From Capniomyces stellatus (taxonomy: Eukaryota; Kickxellomycota; Harpellomycetes; Harpellales; Legeriomycetaceae): DNA of 64,000 nucleotides. Under the pieces are notes generated by a model, which did not search any database, had not been told where the DNA came from, and saw only the letters and a list, made by a program, of their open reading frames with translations. This document shows positions 45,531-58,325 of the stretch, piece after piece. The number at the start of each line of letters is the position of its first letter. The stretch's first letter is position 1. A program made the position numbers and the translations under genes. The DNA is taken from contig LUVW01000004.1 of assembly GCA_001661515.1 (NCBI GenBank), positions 330,258-394,257 on the forward strand, in the 5' to 3' direction.

Positions 45531-47802
45531 ATGGAATGTAATGGTAGCAACAAGGAAGTCAAGCACGGAGAAATGAGGCTGCCCTGGAATAAAGGAGTAC
45601 AGGAAGATGTGGGTGTTATCCCAAACTGGGCTCCAGACAATGATAAAATAAGTGCTAAGGACATTCAAAGTATTGAAAGCAGAAAGTCGACGTTAAACTC
45701 GGGAACAGATATTGCGAAAAGAATATCAAAGGCGTTACCTATTCCAAGAAAAGTCACCGAGAAGAGAGTGCTGTGCGAACTAGGAAAGTATTTGGTGACA
45801 ACAATGAAAAGTAATGCAAAGACCTTATACGAGCTGGGAGCAATCAGCTTGAAGGATAGCGAATTTATTCTGTCAATTTTGCCTGAAGTGCTGGTAACCA
45901 AGGAGGAAATGAATACGTGGAAAAGATCGCAGCTGGACAAAAACGTGAGATTTAAGCACAGGGATAGAGCAGGAATAAAGCTTGAGCACGTGGTTTACCG
46001 AAAGAGCAGCGATTCAGCCGATTCAGAATTAACAGAACTAAAGAGCCCAAGCAGATTTGATAATAAGAGCAATTCGGACTCTTCAGAGTCATTGGTAGGC
46101 GATTCCGGAGAGTATACACAGTTTGAAGAGATTCAGTTTCAGTACGACTATAAGCAAGAAAAAAAAAGAGGCTCGCAGTATATCAGAAAGGCTGAAGGTC
46201 TTGAAAGAGACTTGCGGGAGGTAAGCATGGGCGTGGCTCAATCCAGCAGTGCTCAGGGGCACAAGTCGCTAGACTGCTTTGAGACGCTAAAGCTGCGGTC
46301 GGTCGATTCGTGGGCACTGCAGTCGTCTAATTTCTCTAAAAGCAAAGCAAGCAATGTCAGCATAGGAACAGCAGACGAAAACGATATGAAGGTGCTTTCA
46401 AACTCAACATCAACTCTGTCGTCAGTGTCAGACACAACAAAAAAAAATCATAGCCATGACGATTACTATCTGAAAAACCTGAGTAGCTCATCTAGTCAAA
46501 ACTCGCAGGAGTATATCAACAGTATCAGAGTAGGCTACCCAGCACTATCCAAGTTGCAAAAAAGCAGGCGCTTAACCACTGACATCAAGGACAAGCCTAC
46601 ACACAAGGTGGATCCAAGCAGCCAATCGTTTAATGCCAGTAACATAAAAACAGAAGAGGACTACTTGAACTGGATAAACTCGACGTACAAAAAGAACCCA
46701 AGCTACCACAGCAGCCAAACCACAAGCTTTGCCACCAGAAACGCTAAATTGACCAACCACATCGATGATGCAGAACTCTCAGGCGATGGTTTGGACGCTG
46801 GCGATTTTGGGTTATCAGCGTTCCCCCAACCCGTCACACAGCTCGGTAGCAAAAGGAGTGAATGTAGAGATGTGTTTCAGGCAAGCTCAGCCTCAACAGC
46901 CGACTTGTCGAGTACCGTTGGTGGAGCCAGTCTGAAATATTCCACGAAACTCAATACCAGCAGTATTCAGCTAAGCCAGCAGCAGGGCATCGCGCACACA
47001 GACAGAAATTTGAAGCTTGGTAAGCTGGAAAAGATCGAATCAGTTGAAGGACTCGAGTCAGCCGATTATAAAGACCCAAGGTCTGGGGTTTCCGAGTTGG
47101 AGTCAGGCAGTTTTGTGCCAAGGATATTTAACCAGAGGCTAAATAGTAGCGACTGCGATATTTCTCAAAACAGAAAGCAGTTTATTCACAGCAAACCACT
47201 GCCGCAACAACCAAAAAAGGTTGGCAATTACAACATGTCTTTGCCATCACTAGAAAACTCATACATTAGCACTAGTACAGATGTAAGGCCAGAGGTAGGA
47301 TCTACTCACAATAAACACACAGGCAGCTTACAGGCAGGCCAAATCAAAGAACCCACTTCAGCGTTCGAAAAGCTGAGTCACAACGCCCAAAGCCCACACT
47401 CGCCCAACTTGGCAACTGACCATTTTGTGGATTTTGACAACATTGACTCTTTAGTTCCTCCATTTTTGGTCAGGACTTTATACAATTACCGGCCTCTGAT
47501 TACAGGCGACATTTCTTTTGAAAAGAACAGTATTTTGGTTGTCACTGAAAAAGGTAAAATGCCATTTCTTTCTTTTTTTTTTTTTTTTCTTCCTCGAATT
47601 CTTTTCTTCTATATGGTTTAGACACTCGTTTACCAGTAGATGTATTTTATTGAATCGGCTTTTGACCTAATGACCCCCGTGGTTTTGTATTTATATAGTA
47701 AACGACGACTGGTGGTTTGGATCGGTGGTAGACCAGACTACTTTTGAACCTACCAACACCGAGGCTGGAATGTTCCCTCGGGTTTACGTAGATTCTGTTT
47801 AA
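45531..47802 (+). CDS. SH3-domain protein, Lsb1/Pin3-like ends with long disordered middle
   Basis: Two exons (45531-47553 and 47699-47802) join in phase 1 to 708 residues; the 145-nt intron ends in ATAG. The C-terminal SH3 domain (about 645-708) is split by the intron: VRTLYNYRPLITGDISFEKN in exon 1, then NDDWWFGSV and AGMFPRVYVDSV in exon 2. Near residues 75-118 a helical LGKYLVTTMKSNAKTLYELG and ILSILPE segment resembles the short N-terminal module of fungal Lsb1/Pin3 proteins, which bind WASP at actin patches. The middle is Ser-rich and disordered, with a KPLPQQPKK proline motif that could bind an SH3 domain. It is much longer than Lsb1/Pin3, so it is probably an adaptor of actin or endocytic sites, not a direct orthologue. 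Confidence 0.82.
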
Positions 47803-48663
47803 CACCGTTCTCAATTTGCATACACTTCAAAACAATAGAATACATGGATTAGCAGAGTTTACACAACATCTGTGCTTTCTCAACCGGCATTTTTTTTTTT
47901 ACTTTAAAACTTATTTAACATTGTTTTTTTTTTTTAGAGTTTTTATTAGTGGTTGAATCTTCTTGTAGCCACAACCAAGTTGTCTTTTTTTTTTCTCCTT
48001 AAATGGCTTCGATAAGCCAATGAATAAAATTTGATATTTTAAACTTTTGCTAATTAGGAAATTAAAAGTAGTTTCAAGTCCAATTTACAAGTTAATTTCC
48101 AATTAGCATCTCATCTAAGGCCAATAAAATAAAAAAAGTTTAAATTCATCAATGTGGGGGGCAAGTCTGCAGCTCCAATATAAAGGTAGTAACAACGCTG
48201 TAAAACCAGTTTAATGAACTGAAATTGTATTCAGCTTTATTCATTAGTGCAGGAAAACTTATAAAGCAAGGTCACTGTGTTAATACACCAAGCAAACAGG
48301 CAGACAAACAAAAAGGCTAGGAAAGTAGATTGGCGAATTGATTAAAGAATTTGCACAGGCTAAACAATATTTGATTCTCGACGTCGATTTAGTACAAACA
48401 GTGCATACTCAAGCTAGTAGATCAACTATCTTTACCAACTGCGTGATACGGTTTCAACGAGCCGACTTTGAAAGAGTTCAAGTGGGCTGGTCCTTAGATA
48501 GCCAGATATAGCAGGAACTTTGCTTTGCTATAAGAAGACTGTTCGATTTAAAGTATTAAATAGGTCGGATTGGCAAAAAAAAAACAACAACAACAAAATA
48601 GAACCGGGCTCGGAATTATACATTCTTTGTAAGAGTGGGATGAAATAAACTAATTGTTCTGCG
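47803..48663. other. Intergenic, no gene seen
   Basis: 3' flank of the SH3 gene and promoter side of the PTAR1-like gene. Poly-T runs only. Confidence 0.5.
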
Positions 48664-50107
48664 ATGGAGAGTAAAAAAATAGCAAATTTGTTTGCGGTAA
48701 TAAATACAAGTTCGCAACTTGAAGGGTATGGCGATGGCGAAAGTGAGTCGCACAGTCTCAGCAGCCCTGGGAAAGAGCGGTTTGACCAGCTAATTAGAAT
48801 CCTAAACTACGAGACATTGTAAGTTGCCGATAGAAATAGAAATATAAATAGAAAAGAGTAAACCGAGGTTCTAGACCAAGGGCGAGCCTCTGATTAAACA
48901 GAGGCGAGTACCAGCTGTTTTATTCTCAGGACAAAAGCAACGTATAAGGTTGCACTGATAAAAAAGCGACGCGTAATTTCAATAATAATAATAACAACAG
49001 TAAAAGAGACACGTGGTTGTGTAGAGCAATTTATCGGAATTGGAATTTGAATTGACATTTGAATTTGAATTGACATTGAAATTATTAGAAGGGCGGTAGA
49101 GTTTGTTCCAAGCAACATGAGTCATTCTGGGGAAGGAGTGATTATCAGCGGACCGTTTCTGTGCAGTGAAGGAAACCTGGCGATACCACTGAGCAGCATA
49201 CCTGAGATTTTAGAGTATTGCTGCAAAGTGCTAATAAGACATAAAAACGACGTCAACTTGCCTGATAAAAGCGGTGCTCGTAAAGGCGGGTTGGTTGCAG
49301 ATATGTATGACGAGGATTTGGAGCCGAGCTTAGAGCTACTTGACCAGGTTTCAACGTGCATTTTGCTGGTTAACGGAGAGTATACTGATGCCTGGAATTG
49401 GCGGTACGTTGAGCAAACGCATTTATGTATATATAATAGAAATTTTGTGAAAACGAGTTTGGGACTAACTAAACGGACTTGATGGATAAACCAATAGAAA
49501 GAGGCGGCTGCTAAAGACAAGATTATGGGAGGACGAGATGAGGTTTCTGGACGTTTTGTGCACTAGCAAGCCTAGTTCAAAGAGGTCTATGGTGTGGTTT
49601 CATCGACAGTGGGTTTTTGAAAAGATATCGGACATACCCCGTCTTCTGAAAACCGAGTTTGAAGCTAACAGATCAAGGCTCCAAAACTGGTACTTTTACG
49701 AACAGTTAATCGTTGATAGGGCTTGCCAAATACACCCAAGAAACTACCCAGCACAAAAGCACCGTTACTTTTTGTTTAACATTTACTCGTACAAATTCCC
49801 AAAAATCGACATGCTTGACTCTCAAAACTTTTGGTACATTGAAATCAGTAAAATTCAGGGCTCTGAAATCGCAAATGTTTCTGATTCTGGAATCCACCAT
49901 TACTGCCACCTTGTTTACAACCGCATTCTTGAGCTGTTCCCTGACATTATGCTTGTCAAACAGATAGCCCACCTTGAGCTGACTTTTGTCCAAAAGCTAA
50001 TCAACGAAATTGACCCTCAGAACCAGTCTTTAAAGTATCACAAGCAATGGTGTTTGTGTTTCTATTACTCTCTTGCCAAACTATCGCCGTCTTTGACCGC
50101 GACTTAG
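48664..50107 (+). CDS. PTAR1-like protein prenyltransferase alpha-subunit repeat protein
   Basis: Three exons (48664-48818, 49089-49403, 49498-50107) join in phase to 359 residues. The alpha-subunit repeats are seen as ILLVNGEYTDAWNWRKR (split by intron 2) and SMVWFHRQWVFEKI, the xxExTAWNxRK and VWxHRxW patterns of farnesyl/geranylgeranyl transferase alpha chains. The N-terminal FDQLIRILN and VEFVP segments fit PTAR1, the alpha subunit of the third geranylgeranyltransferase, which modifies the Golgi SNARE Ykt6. The remaining repeats are poorly conserved. An alternative acceptor at 49121 would shorten exon 2, but it ends GAG, whereas 49088 ends TAG and restores the VEFVP match. Confidence 0.82.
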
Positions 50108-50399
50108 TGTTAACCCGTCTACACTTAACTTTGTTCGCCAACATACTCTACTAACCCATCTTTTCCCACTTAAATCACCAATGTCACCGCTAAACCCCAC
50201 CATTTATCTGCCTTTTTTTTATTGTTTTATTATCTATTTTTAAATGTAAATTCCAATACTTTTTGTGCAGATCCAGGATCACCCTGTGGTACCATTTTGA
50301 ATCTATATACACACATCCCAGTCAGTCTTGTTGTTCTTTTACTCTTCTAAAACTCCAGCAAATCATCTAGCCAGCTGTACAAAGACTTTACTACATTTG
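50108..50399. other. Short gap between convergent genes
   Basis: Just under 300 bases of 3' flank shared by the PTAR1-like gene (plus) and the small membrane protein gene (minus). Nothing was recognised. Confidence 0.5.
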
Positions 50400-50840
50400 T
50401 CAATTAGTCAACTTTTCTGAAAGCCTTACAATCAACGAGTTCCATTTTCCAGCAATGATTGATTTAAAAGAGTTGGGATTCCGTCTATGCTTTGGTGCCC
50501 ACTTCCTTAACAGAACATGTTCATGTGTCAATCCCATCCAATATACATTCGTAGGCCATCCATCAACGAATTTGCTTGTATCGATTTTCCCCTGCCTTAA
50601 TCCATCTTGGGTGTAGTTAAACGGCATTGTTCCTACAAGAATCCTGTTCCCAATTCGATCAAGTCGCCGTTTTAATGCCAGGTTTTGTTCTTTGTGCATG
50701 GCTAAAATCTGAGGTATCGCTGCGCTTATCCCTAACACCGTCGCTAAAAATATCCTCAATGTGTATGGACTGGTGATTGATGACGGGCCAAAAAAGTGAT
50801 TTGACTGCCCACCGATATTTACATTTTTGGCAACATCCAT
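50400..50840 (-). CDS. Small single-pass membrane protein, unknown
   Basis: A 146-residue single-exon frame. One hydrophobic segment lies near residues 28-46 (LRIFLATVLGISAAIPQIL). It is followed by a basic region and a Trp/Arg-rich C-terminal half (VYWMGLTHEHVLLRKWAPKHRR). The single helix plus a positive tail would suit a mitochondrial inner-membrane assembly or accessory protein, but I do not recognise a family. The frame is long and of normal composition for this window, so it is probably a real gene. Confidence 0.55.
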   Translation of the reverse strand: MDVAKNVNIGGQSNHFFGPSSITSPYTLRIFLATVLGISAAIPQILAMHKEQNLALKRRLDRIGNRILVGTMPFNYTQDGLRQGKIDTSKFVDGWPTNVYWMGLTHEHVLLRKWAPKHRRNPNSFKSIIAGKWNSLIVRLSEKLTN

Positions 50841-53184
50841 TTTTGGTTCTACCGTTTTGTCTATTTCACTTGAAAGTTGGCTTTCTTTTATTTTATTTTA
50901 ACAATTGTTGTTCTATGCTGTTGCTATTCGAGTATTGTTGCTTTTCTTTTTCTTTTCATTCAAACATTCTATGCATTTCTATTTTAAAAGTTGGCTTGTA
51001 CCTTCTAGCTCGATATTGAATGGCGTTAGTGCGGAATTGCTTGGTAAAGATTGATTGAATATCTAAGCAAACCAACTTTTACTAATTACTCTTACTCAGA
51101 ATTTGGCGTATTTTTGCTTGACTTTTGCTGGTTACTTGATTTTTTTTATCGGTTTTTTTCTTCTGAATCTTAGTCGTGATTTTGCTCTATGTTCTTGATT
51201 CGCCTAAACTATTTTTTTTTTTAAAAAAAAACTGTTGTAGATTCCTAGGCTTGATTAGCTTTTCAACAGGAGAGGTTCGATCTGTCATTATGGCTCCAGC
51301 CAATCAATATCTTGATTTTTATTGGCTGTTTGTAAATTCTTTTAACTTTGTTATTACTCGTCAATCAGAGCCAACTCTATAAACTTTGGTTTTTCCAAGT
51401 TTGGCTAACTGAGAGCATTAGGATGTAGAATTGCACTTTTACTTGCCAAGGAAAGAGGGGGAAAGGAAGTGTGCTGTATTACTTTCAGCAAAGCGGATTT
51501 GTATGTTTAACTGGCTTGGAATAAAGATTAATGGTACAATTTACCGACGTTTTACTAGTTCCACTGTGTCATGCTACGATGGGTTTCAAGCCAAAATAAC
51601 CGAGAATAAGAAAGTTGACGCTGTTTTTTTTTAAGCGTGATATATAGGTTGTTCTTGAGATTTTGAAGAAAGCTTTGTGTACTACGGTGGTGCTAATACC
51701 AAGATCAGTAATGCTGTCGGTGGAATACGAGCTTTTGATATCTAAATAGGAACCAGCGTATTAGTAAACATCAACCTTAGACTTATAATGTTGTGCAAGA
51801 CATCTTTAAAGCATACCAGGCTCCATGCACGTTTAAAAGCTCGGGTTAGACCGGTAACAACTACTATTATTATCTAAAGAGTAAAAGTTAGGGGAAAGCG
51901 CGTCTACTGTTGAATTTATTCACAACATGTGGCAAAAGCATTGATGATTTATAATTATAAAGAATAAATGACAGTCAGTGATGGAAGGGGGGGGGGGTTG
52001 TTGTTCTAGTAGTAAATAGTTACTACATTATTCTGTACTCTTGTCGCTTAACAGATAAAACATGGTCTGATTTTATATTTTATATGACAGTCAAACCAAG
52101 TTGAAACAAGATGTTTGAACTATTCAATAAAATGAAAAAAAAAAACAAACCAAGAATTTCGGCTAATGGACTCCTAAACCCAAAGGAGGATTAACTCTAA
52201 ATAGACTGTCACTAGTTTACTATAGTAACATTCACAAAATTTCACAATTATTAATGTTCATATTAATGAATTTCAATAAAAAAAACAAAAAAAACAAGAA
52301 TAGGCTATTGAACTGGAACGGTATAATTGTAAATGTGGTTTTAGAGTATAGATTGGAACTGATTAAATACGTGCCAATTTGTGTGACACAGAATTATAAA
52401 ATGGTGACCAGAAAGATAGTTTGATGTGCAAGATAAGACCACTGAATTGGTGGGCGAGACAAAGCTGACGCTGCATTAAAAGCACGCAAATAAAAGTATG
52501 GTAGTGTTGGTTCACCACCAAGTGGATTTTGAGTTTAGTTGAAATGGCCCACTAGGGTATTTTAGCCATTTGTTGCAAACTTCAGCATTAAGCTTGGAAA
52601 GGGCACCAAAAGGCCAATAGCGTTGCTCAGAAAGTCTTTGACGTATTTATATTCGTGATTGACATTGTTGTTTTTAATGTATGGAAATGGCCTTATTACA
52701 CCAAAAACCGAGATAATAAAGACCAAAAAGTATACAGTCAGATTTAACTAAAACACCAAGTATATACTTACCCCCACCCTTCCTCCCCTTACCCCCATTT
52801 TGAGCTTAGAGAGCATCTTGTATTATAATGTATCATTGTAAAATTTTGGGATGAGTTTAATTATTTTGAGTTACTTTTGTTGCTGTATAGTACTTGACAT
52901 TTTGGACTTCAGCAAAGTATGACGATGTTTCATCAGAGAAATAAAATTAAAACTCTAAAAAAGGCAACCTTAAACAGCACAGTTATATAACATCTTTACC
53001 AAAGTCGCAGGTGTTTTTGTCTTCATACAACACCACTGAACTTTATTTGCTATTAATTAAATACTACCAAACTGGTAAACGCTTTTTTTTCCCGGTAAAG
53101 TTAGTCTGTTATTATATTTTGTAAAAATAGCCATTTTAAACCAGTTTGTAAACTAAATACACCAAAAAAAACTTTGGTTAAGAA
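50841..53184. other. Long intergenic region with G11 tract
   Basis: About 2.3 kb with no supported gene. It contains a run of 11 G at 51987-51997 and many poly-A/T runs. It includes the promoter of MFS permease 2. Confidence 0.55.
51987..51997. repeat. Poly-G tract (11 G)
   Basis: Eleven G followed by TTG, in AT-rich intergenic DNA. Part of the set of intergenic G/C homopolymers. Confidence 0.9.
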
Positions 53185-54975
53185 ATGGGAATTGAGAAAA
53201 ACGAAGCTCTAGAGGCTTCAAAAACAGCAGGCCAAGTGGCTACAAAGGATGGTCTTAATGTTGATATGGTTTTAACTGAGGAGGAGAAACTCATAGTGAA
53301 AAAGTACATCAAGAAGATAGATATCAGGGTTATTCCAATAATGTACATTTTGTATCTATCTGGAGCTATGGACAGAACAAATATAGGCGCAGCCTTCGTG
53401 AATGGTCTGGTGGAGGCTTTGAAGCTGACAAAAGCCAACGAAGGAACTATAAACTCTATATTTTTCATATCGTACATTCTGTTTGAAAGTAAGTGACGCT
53501 AGTAACGCGCTATTATAACACTACTTGAAGCTTTTAAACAGACATAAAAAAAAGGGAAAACGGCCCACCAAAACCAATCAACTAACAGGCACTAACCCAA
53601 ACGCGATTGCTATTCTGTTTTGTTTTATTTGTGCTTTTGTTGTATCGGTGGTTGAAATTACAGCGCCTTCAAACATTATATTAAAGAAGCTCAAGCCTCA
53701 CGTGTGGTTTGCAGTTATCTCGAGTGGTTGGTCAATTATGACCATCTTGCTAGGAGTTTTAGGAACCTTCACTGGGTTTACAGCAATCAGATTCTTACTT
53801 GGTGTATTTGAGGCTGGGTTTACGCCCGGAGTAATAGCGTATTTGCCCTATTGGTATACACGTGAAGAGGTTAGTCCCAGAATGTCCGTACTTTTTTCGG
53901 CACTTTCGTTAGCTACAGCGCTCAGCGGACTAATCAACGGGTTTCTGGTATCCGTAAAGGTTTGTGAGATTCAGTTATATTGTACAGAGCTAGACCAGAT
54001 CACATGTTGAATGTTTACTCGTACCAATAACTTGTTGCACTATTTTTTTCACCGAAATAATAACTGAATACTGTTTTTAACTTTTTAACATTGTAAATCA
54101 CATAGATTGGTTCGTTACAGCCGTACCAAAACGTATTTATAATGGGCGGAGCGGTGACATTGGTTATTGGTATTATATCATTCTTTGTTATCATTGATTA
54201 TCCCGAAACATCCACTTTATTCACACCACAGGAGTACGACTTGGCTATCCGCCGAATAAACTCGAGCCAGGGCTCCGCGCTAAAAGCTAAGATTACACTT
54301 AAACAGACAATTAATGCCATTTTGGATTGGAAGCTGTGGGTATTCTGTATCATTGGGTTTGCAAACAATAACTGTGTGGCTATCCTAGCCCTGTTTGGCC
54401 CCGCCATTATAAAAACAATGGGGTATACTGGACCGCAAGCTACTATTATGTCATCGCTTCCAGGAATAGCGGGTTTGATTGGTTCGCTATCATGTGCATT
54501 CCTGCTAACAAAGTACCCGTACTGGATTAAGCTGGCTATTTTCAATACTATTGGGTTGATCAGCTTTGCTGTTGTTGGGTTTGCCGAAGGTAATACTTTA
54601 AGAATGGTGTTTATTACCTTGTCCGGGTTTTCAACATACTCCAACATTCCGCTTGGAATGGCTTGGATGTCGGTTAACATGGGAAGTATTTCCAAACGCA
54701 TGATCTGCGCAGCTGTTTTTGTCATGACCATGTCGCTTTCAGGAATAATCACACCGTACCTGTTTGCAAACGCATATGCTCCAAAGTACTTTATCGGCAC
54801 TCTGTTCAACCTCATAATGCTTGGTTTGGGTTTGGTTTCATCTGTGTTTCTAGGCTACTACTTCTCAGCGGCGAATAAAAGGAAATTGAGCACTGTTGTC
54901 GACGTTTCCCATCTATCAGAGTTTGAGCAGCGCGAGATGAATGACAAACACCCACAGTTCATGTACAAGATTTAA
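53185..54975 (+). CDS. MFS permease 2, Dal5/allantoate-type
   Basis: Three exons (53185-53488, 53664-53959, 54106-54975) join in phase to 489 residues. It is closest in text to permease 3 downstream: both have KKIDxRxIPI, GITxPYLFxxAxAPK and a DVSH-x3-E-EQ C-terminus. It has about 12 hydrophobic segments. Intron 1 splits the codon before PSNI, at the same site and phase as the intron of permease 1. Intron 2 falls after LVSVK and has no counterpart in the other two. The substrate is unknown; carboxylate-type vitamins, ureides and peptides are known cargoes of this family. It is in tandem with permease 3. Confidence 0.9.
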
Positions 54976-56855
54976 ACTTATGTACCCTGTACTTTCAATG
55001 GGCTTTTTCCATTGGTTTTAAAAACGTATTTTTATTTGGTTATACCAAAATGTGTTTTAGTAATTTGGAGATAAATAAACCAGTGTCTACCTTTTACCAT
55101 TTGGAAATATCACATGTTGAACATTACGTATAGTCCCTGTAGTTGGCACAAATTATTCATCCAAGTTTGTTTTATTTGTAACCTAGTAGTTATCCGGCGG
55201 CGCTTTTTTAAAATAAAAAAAATTTTGTCGCATTTTTTTACGCAAGAAAATCAACAAATAGTCCCAATTTAAATAAAAAAAATTTAGCTCTAAATTCAGT
55301 GAAAAAAAAAGGCGGTCACAATTTTAAAAGAACAAATAATCTCAAGAACGTAATATACATTGTATGAGTTTCAGAATCAGCACTCACAAACTACTAAAGT
55401 TCACTTGTCCTTTTTTGAGTTTGTAATCCTTCTAATCACTCGAATGATGCATGGTAGCGTTAGTAACTTCAGGTGCCATTACATAATCACACCAACCAAT
55501 ATAATTCATTAGCCGGAATTAGTATTGATTTCCAAAAAAAGTTTTTTTTGTAGATGCGATTACAAAGGCTACCCTAGTTGGTCACAATAGAGGAGCTGTG
55601 GTATAACTATAAGAAAAGAAAAGAAAAGAAAAGAAAAGAAAAGAAAATTTTGGGAGCCTAATCACGAATAACTAAAACTATTGCTTATGGCCGAATCCTT
55701 CAATTAATTTCTTTTGAATTGTCTGTTTGGTAAGTTGCCAACTATCCTAATTGTGTTATGTATCTCTCTTGATAGTGTTTGTTTTGTTAAGAATGAGAAC
55801 CTTTTGGCTCTTTTTTTATTTATTGAAGTTATAATTTAGCTCTTTCGAGTAAAACTGCACGGGTATCTCTGTCCTCCCTAATCCCCCCCCCGTCTTTTAG
55901 CAAAATTACCAATGTGGTCGGCAATTATAAATACGCTTTGCTTGTTTTATAATGGTGATTAAAAGATTACTAATCCTAAAATCAGACTGAGAGGCAATAG
56001 GAAAAACAAATTTAAATTTTAGGTCAATTTCATTAAAAGGGGTTGGAGGATTTAAGAGATTGTGCAATAAATGGAGAGGATTAGCCAAACAAGTGATGAC
56101 TGTTTTAAGCTTTTTAAAGCTTAACATCAAAATAGGGAATTAAGCAGTTTTTTTTTAGTTTCTGATTTATTGAAGTTGTAACATGGACAGGCTTATTACA
56201 TAAAATACTTTTATTTATTTTTTTCCATCAGCATTTTTTTTTTCAGTAACGGATTTATCATTGTTGATTTCCAACCGTGCAAAATTTCAATGAAACTTGA
56301 TCCCTAATTCTAAAAAGGAATTTTGAAAAAAAAAATGTCAAAAGTTAACATGGGTTTATTCACTTAAACCACAATTATACAGGGGTACGTATAATTGGGT
56401 GGAGAGGAAAATATACTACCATCCCTCATCAGACTAATTGGGCATCTCAAATATTCAAGTCAGCGGGATTTTTTATTCTACAAAATTGGTATCTAGATAT
56501 TATCTCTCCCCCTTTCCCCTTTTCCAAACGTGATAAAAAAATATTGGCAGGGTTTCTTTGATTTTTGATTTCTGATTTCAGATTTCTGAAGCATTTTTTT
56601 TATAATATAAAATGCCACAAAAAGGACAGCTAAAAAACTCGAGTAATAAGCAAATGTTAACAGTCCCTTCCCTATCATCGTTATTTGTTAGATTGATCGA
56701 ATTATAGTATAGTGTAGTATAATATAGTATAGCATATATACTAGTAACAGGCTTTATTATTTGCGTTAAAGCTATTTAATTTTTATAGTTACAGCGCTTT
56801 ATAGTTTATCGCCAACCAATAGAGCCACAGTAAAGAGCTGGAAGAGAGAAAGAAA
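54976..56855. other. Intergenic between tandem permeases
   Basis: About 1.9 kb with simple repeats, an AAAAG array at 55613-55648 and a C9 run at 55883-55891. No gene was recognised. Confidence 0.55.
55613..55648. repeat. (AAAAG)n microsatellite
   Basis: About seven AAAAG units in tandem between the two permease genes. Confidence 0.9.
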
Positions 56856-58325
56856 ATGGGTGAAAAGTCAGTTGATATGGGTAATTACCAAGGCGGCGAT
56901 AAAGAACAAAAGTCTGGACAGAAAATTAACGTGGAGGTAGTTTTAAATGACCACGAAAAGTCGATCGTCAAGCAGTATCTCAAGAAGATTGATGTCCGAA
57001 CTATTCCAATATTCTTTATCCTATATATGGCTGCAGCGCTTGATAGAGGAAATGTAGGAATTGCGCTGGTGAATGGGCTGATCGAATCGTTAAACCTGAA
57101 CAAGGTGGAGCAGGGAAATGCCACATCGCTGTTTTTTATTACATATATATTGTTTGAGACACCATCAAACATACTGTTGAAGAAGCTTAAGCCACATGTT
57201 TGGTTTTCGTTTATCGGTGTTGCTTGGTCAGTGGTATGTATCTGTCTTGCATTCGCCAAAAATGGGACGCAGTTTATTATTATTCGGTTGTTATTGGGAG
57301 CGGTTGAAGCCGGGTTTACACCAGGAGTAATAGCATACTTGCCATACTGGTATACAAAGGAAGAGGTTGGTCCAAGAATGTCAGTGTTGTTTTCAGCGTT
57401 GCCATTGGCGTCGTTGGTAAGTGGGCTGATTTCAGGAGGATTCATTGAGATCAAGATCAGTTCGCTGTTGGCATTCCAAAAGGTGTTTATTTTTGGAGGA
57501 GCATTGACGCTTATTATCGGAATAGCATCGTATTGGTTGATTCAGGATTACCCAGATACAGCAAAGTTTTTCAGCCCAGAGGAAAAGGAGTTGGCGCTAA
57601 GAAGAATAAACGCGAGTCAGGGAAATGCATCAAAGGCAAAGATCACAAAAAAGCAAACAATGAATGCGTTTTTGGATTGGAAGGTATGGGCTTATTGCAT
57701 AATCGGATTTGCAAACAATAACTGTGTTATAATATTGGCGTATTTCAGCCCATCGATTATCAAGGGTATGGGATTCACAGGGCTGCAAGCAACATTCATG
57801 AGTGCGCTACCAGGATTCACAGGATTTGCCGGATCGCTTATTTGTGCCTTTTTGTTGGCAAAAATTAGTTACTGGAAGAAGCTGATGGTTTTCCAACTCA
57901 TTTCGCTGGTATCGTTTATAGTTGTTGGGTTTACAACCAGCATTCCTCTAAGATTGACTTTCCTGTGTGCTGCTGGATTCTCAACATACTCTGCCATCCC
58001 CCTTGGTATGGGATACATGTCAACAAACATGGGAAGTATTTCAAAAAGAATGATAGGATCTGCGCTGTATGTTTCAATTGGCTCAATTGCTGGTATTACC
58101 ACACCATACCTATTCACCACTGCGCAGGCACCTAAATTCATTGCTGGTACTCTTTTGAATGCAGCGTTTTTGTTGATTGCTTGTATTGTACTGGCCATCA
58201 CAACAGTTTACTTCAAAAAGACAAACATTTATAGAGACGAAAACCCTACTGATGTTTCGCACTTCACAGAAGAAGAGCAGATATTGATGGATGATAGACA
58301 TCCAAATTTCAGATACATTCTCTAG
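56856..58325 (+). CDS. MFS permease 3, Dal5/allantoate-type, intronless
   Basis: A single 489-residue exon, equal in length to the spliced product of permease 2. It shares the family segments LDRGNVGIALVNGL, KPHVWFSF, EAGFTPGVIAYLPYWY and a C-terminal DVSHFTEEEQ. The two sites where permease 2 has introns are continuous coding sequence here (FETPSNILLKKLK and FIEIKISSLLAFQKV). The gene is therefore either derived from a spliced copy or has lost both introns. It has about 12 hydrophobic segments; the substrate is unknown. It is followed by the convergent ABC transporter gene. Confidence 0.92.
   Translation: MGEKSVDMGNYQGGDKEQKSGQKINVEVVLNDHEKSIVKQYLKKIDVRTIPIFFILYMAAALDRGNVGIALVNGLIESLNLNKVEQGNATSLFFITYILFETPSNILLKKLKPHVWFSFIGVAWSVVCICLAFAKNGTQFIIIRLLLGAVEAGFTPGVIAYLPYWYTKEEVGPRMSVLFSALPLASLVSGLISGGFIEIKISSLLAFQKVFIFGGALTLIIGIASYWLIQDYPDTAKFFSPEEKELALRRINASQGNASKAKITKKQTMNAFLDWKVWAYCIIGFANNNCVIILAYFSPSIIKGMGFTGLQATFMSALPGFTGFAGSLICAFLLAKISYWKKLMVFQLISLVSFIVVGFTTSIPLRLTFLCAAGFSTYSAIPLGMGYMSTNMGSISKRMIGSALYVSIGSIAGITTPYLFTTAQAPKFIAGTLLNAAFLLIACIVLAITTVYFKKTNIYRDENPTDVSHFTEEEQILMDDRHPNFRYIL

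Noticed and set aside
49117..49482. Separate gene starting at the ATG at 49117
   Set aside because: The frame is better explained as exon 2 of the PTAR1-like gene, since it continues across GT-TAG introns on both sides with the repeat motif WNWRKR restored.
49122..49520. 132-codon minus-strand frame
   Set aside because: It lies opposite exon 2 and intron 2 of the PTAR1-like gene and shows no family signature.
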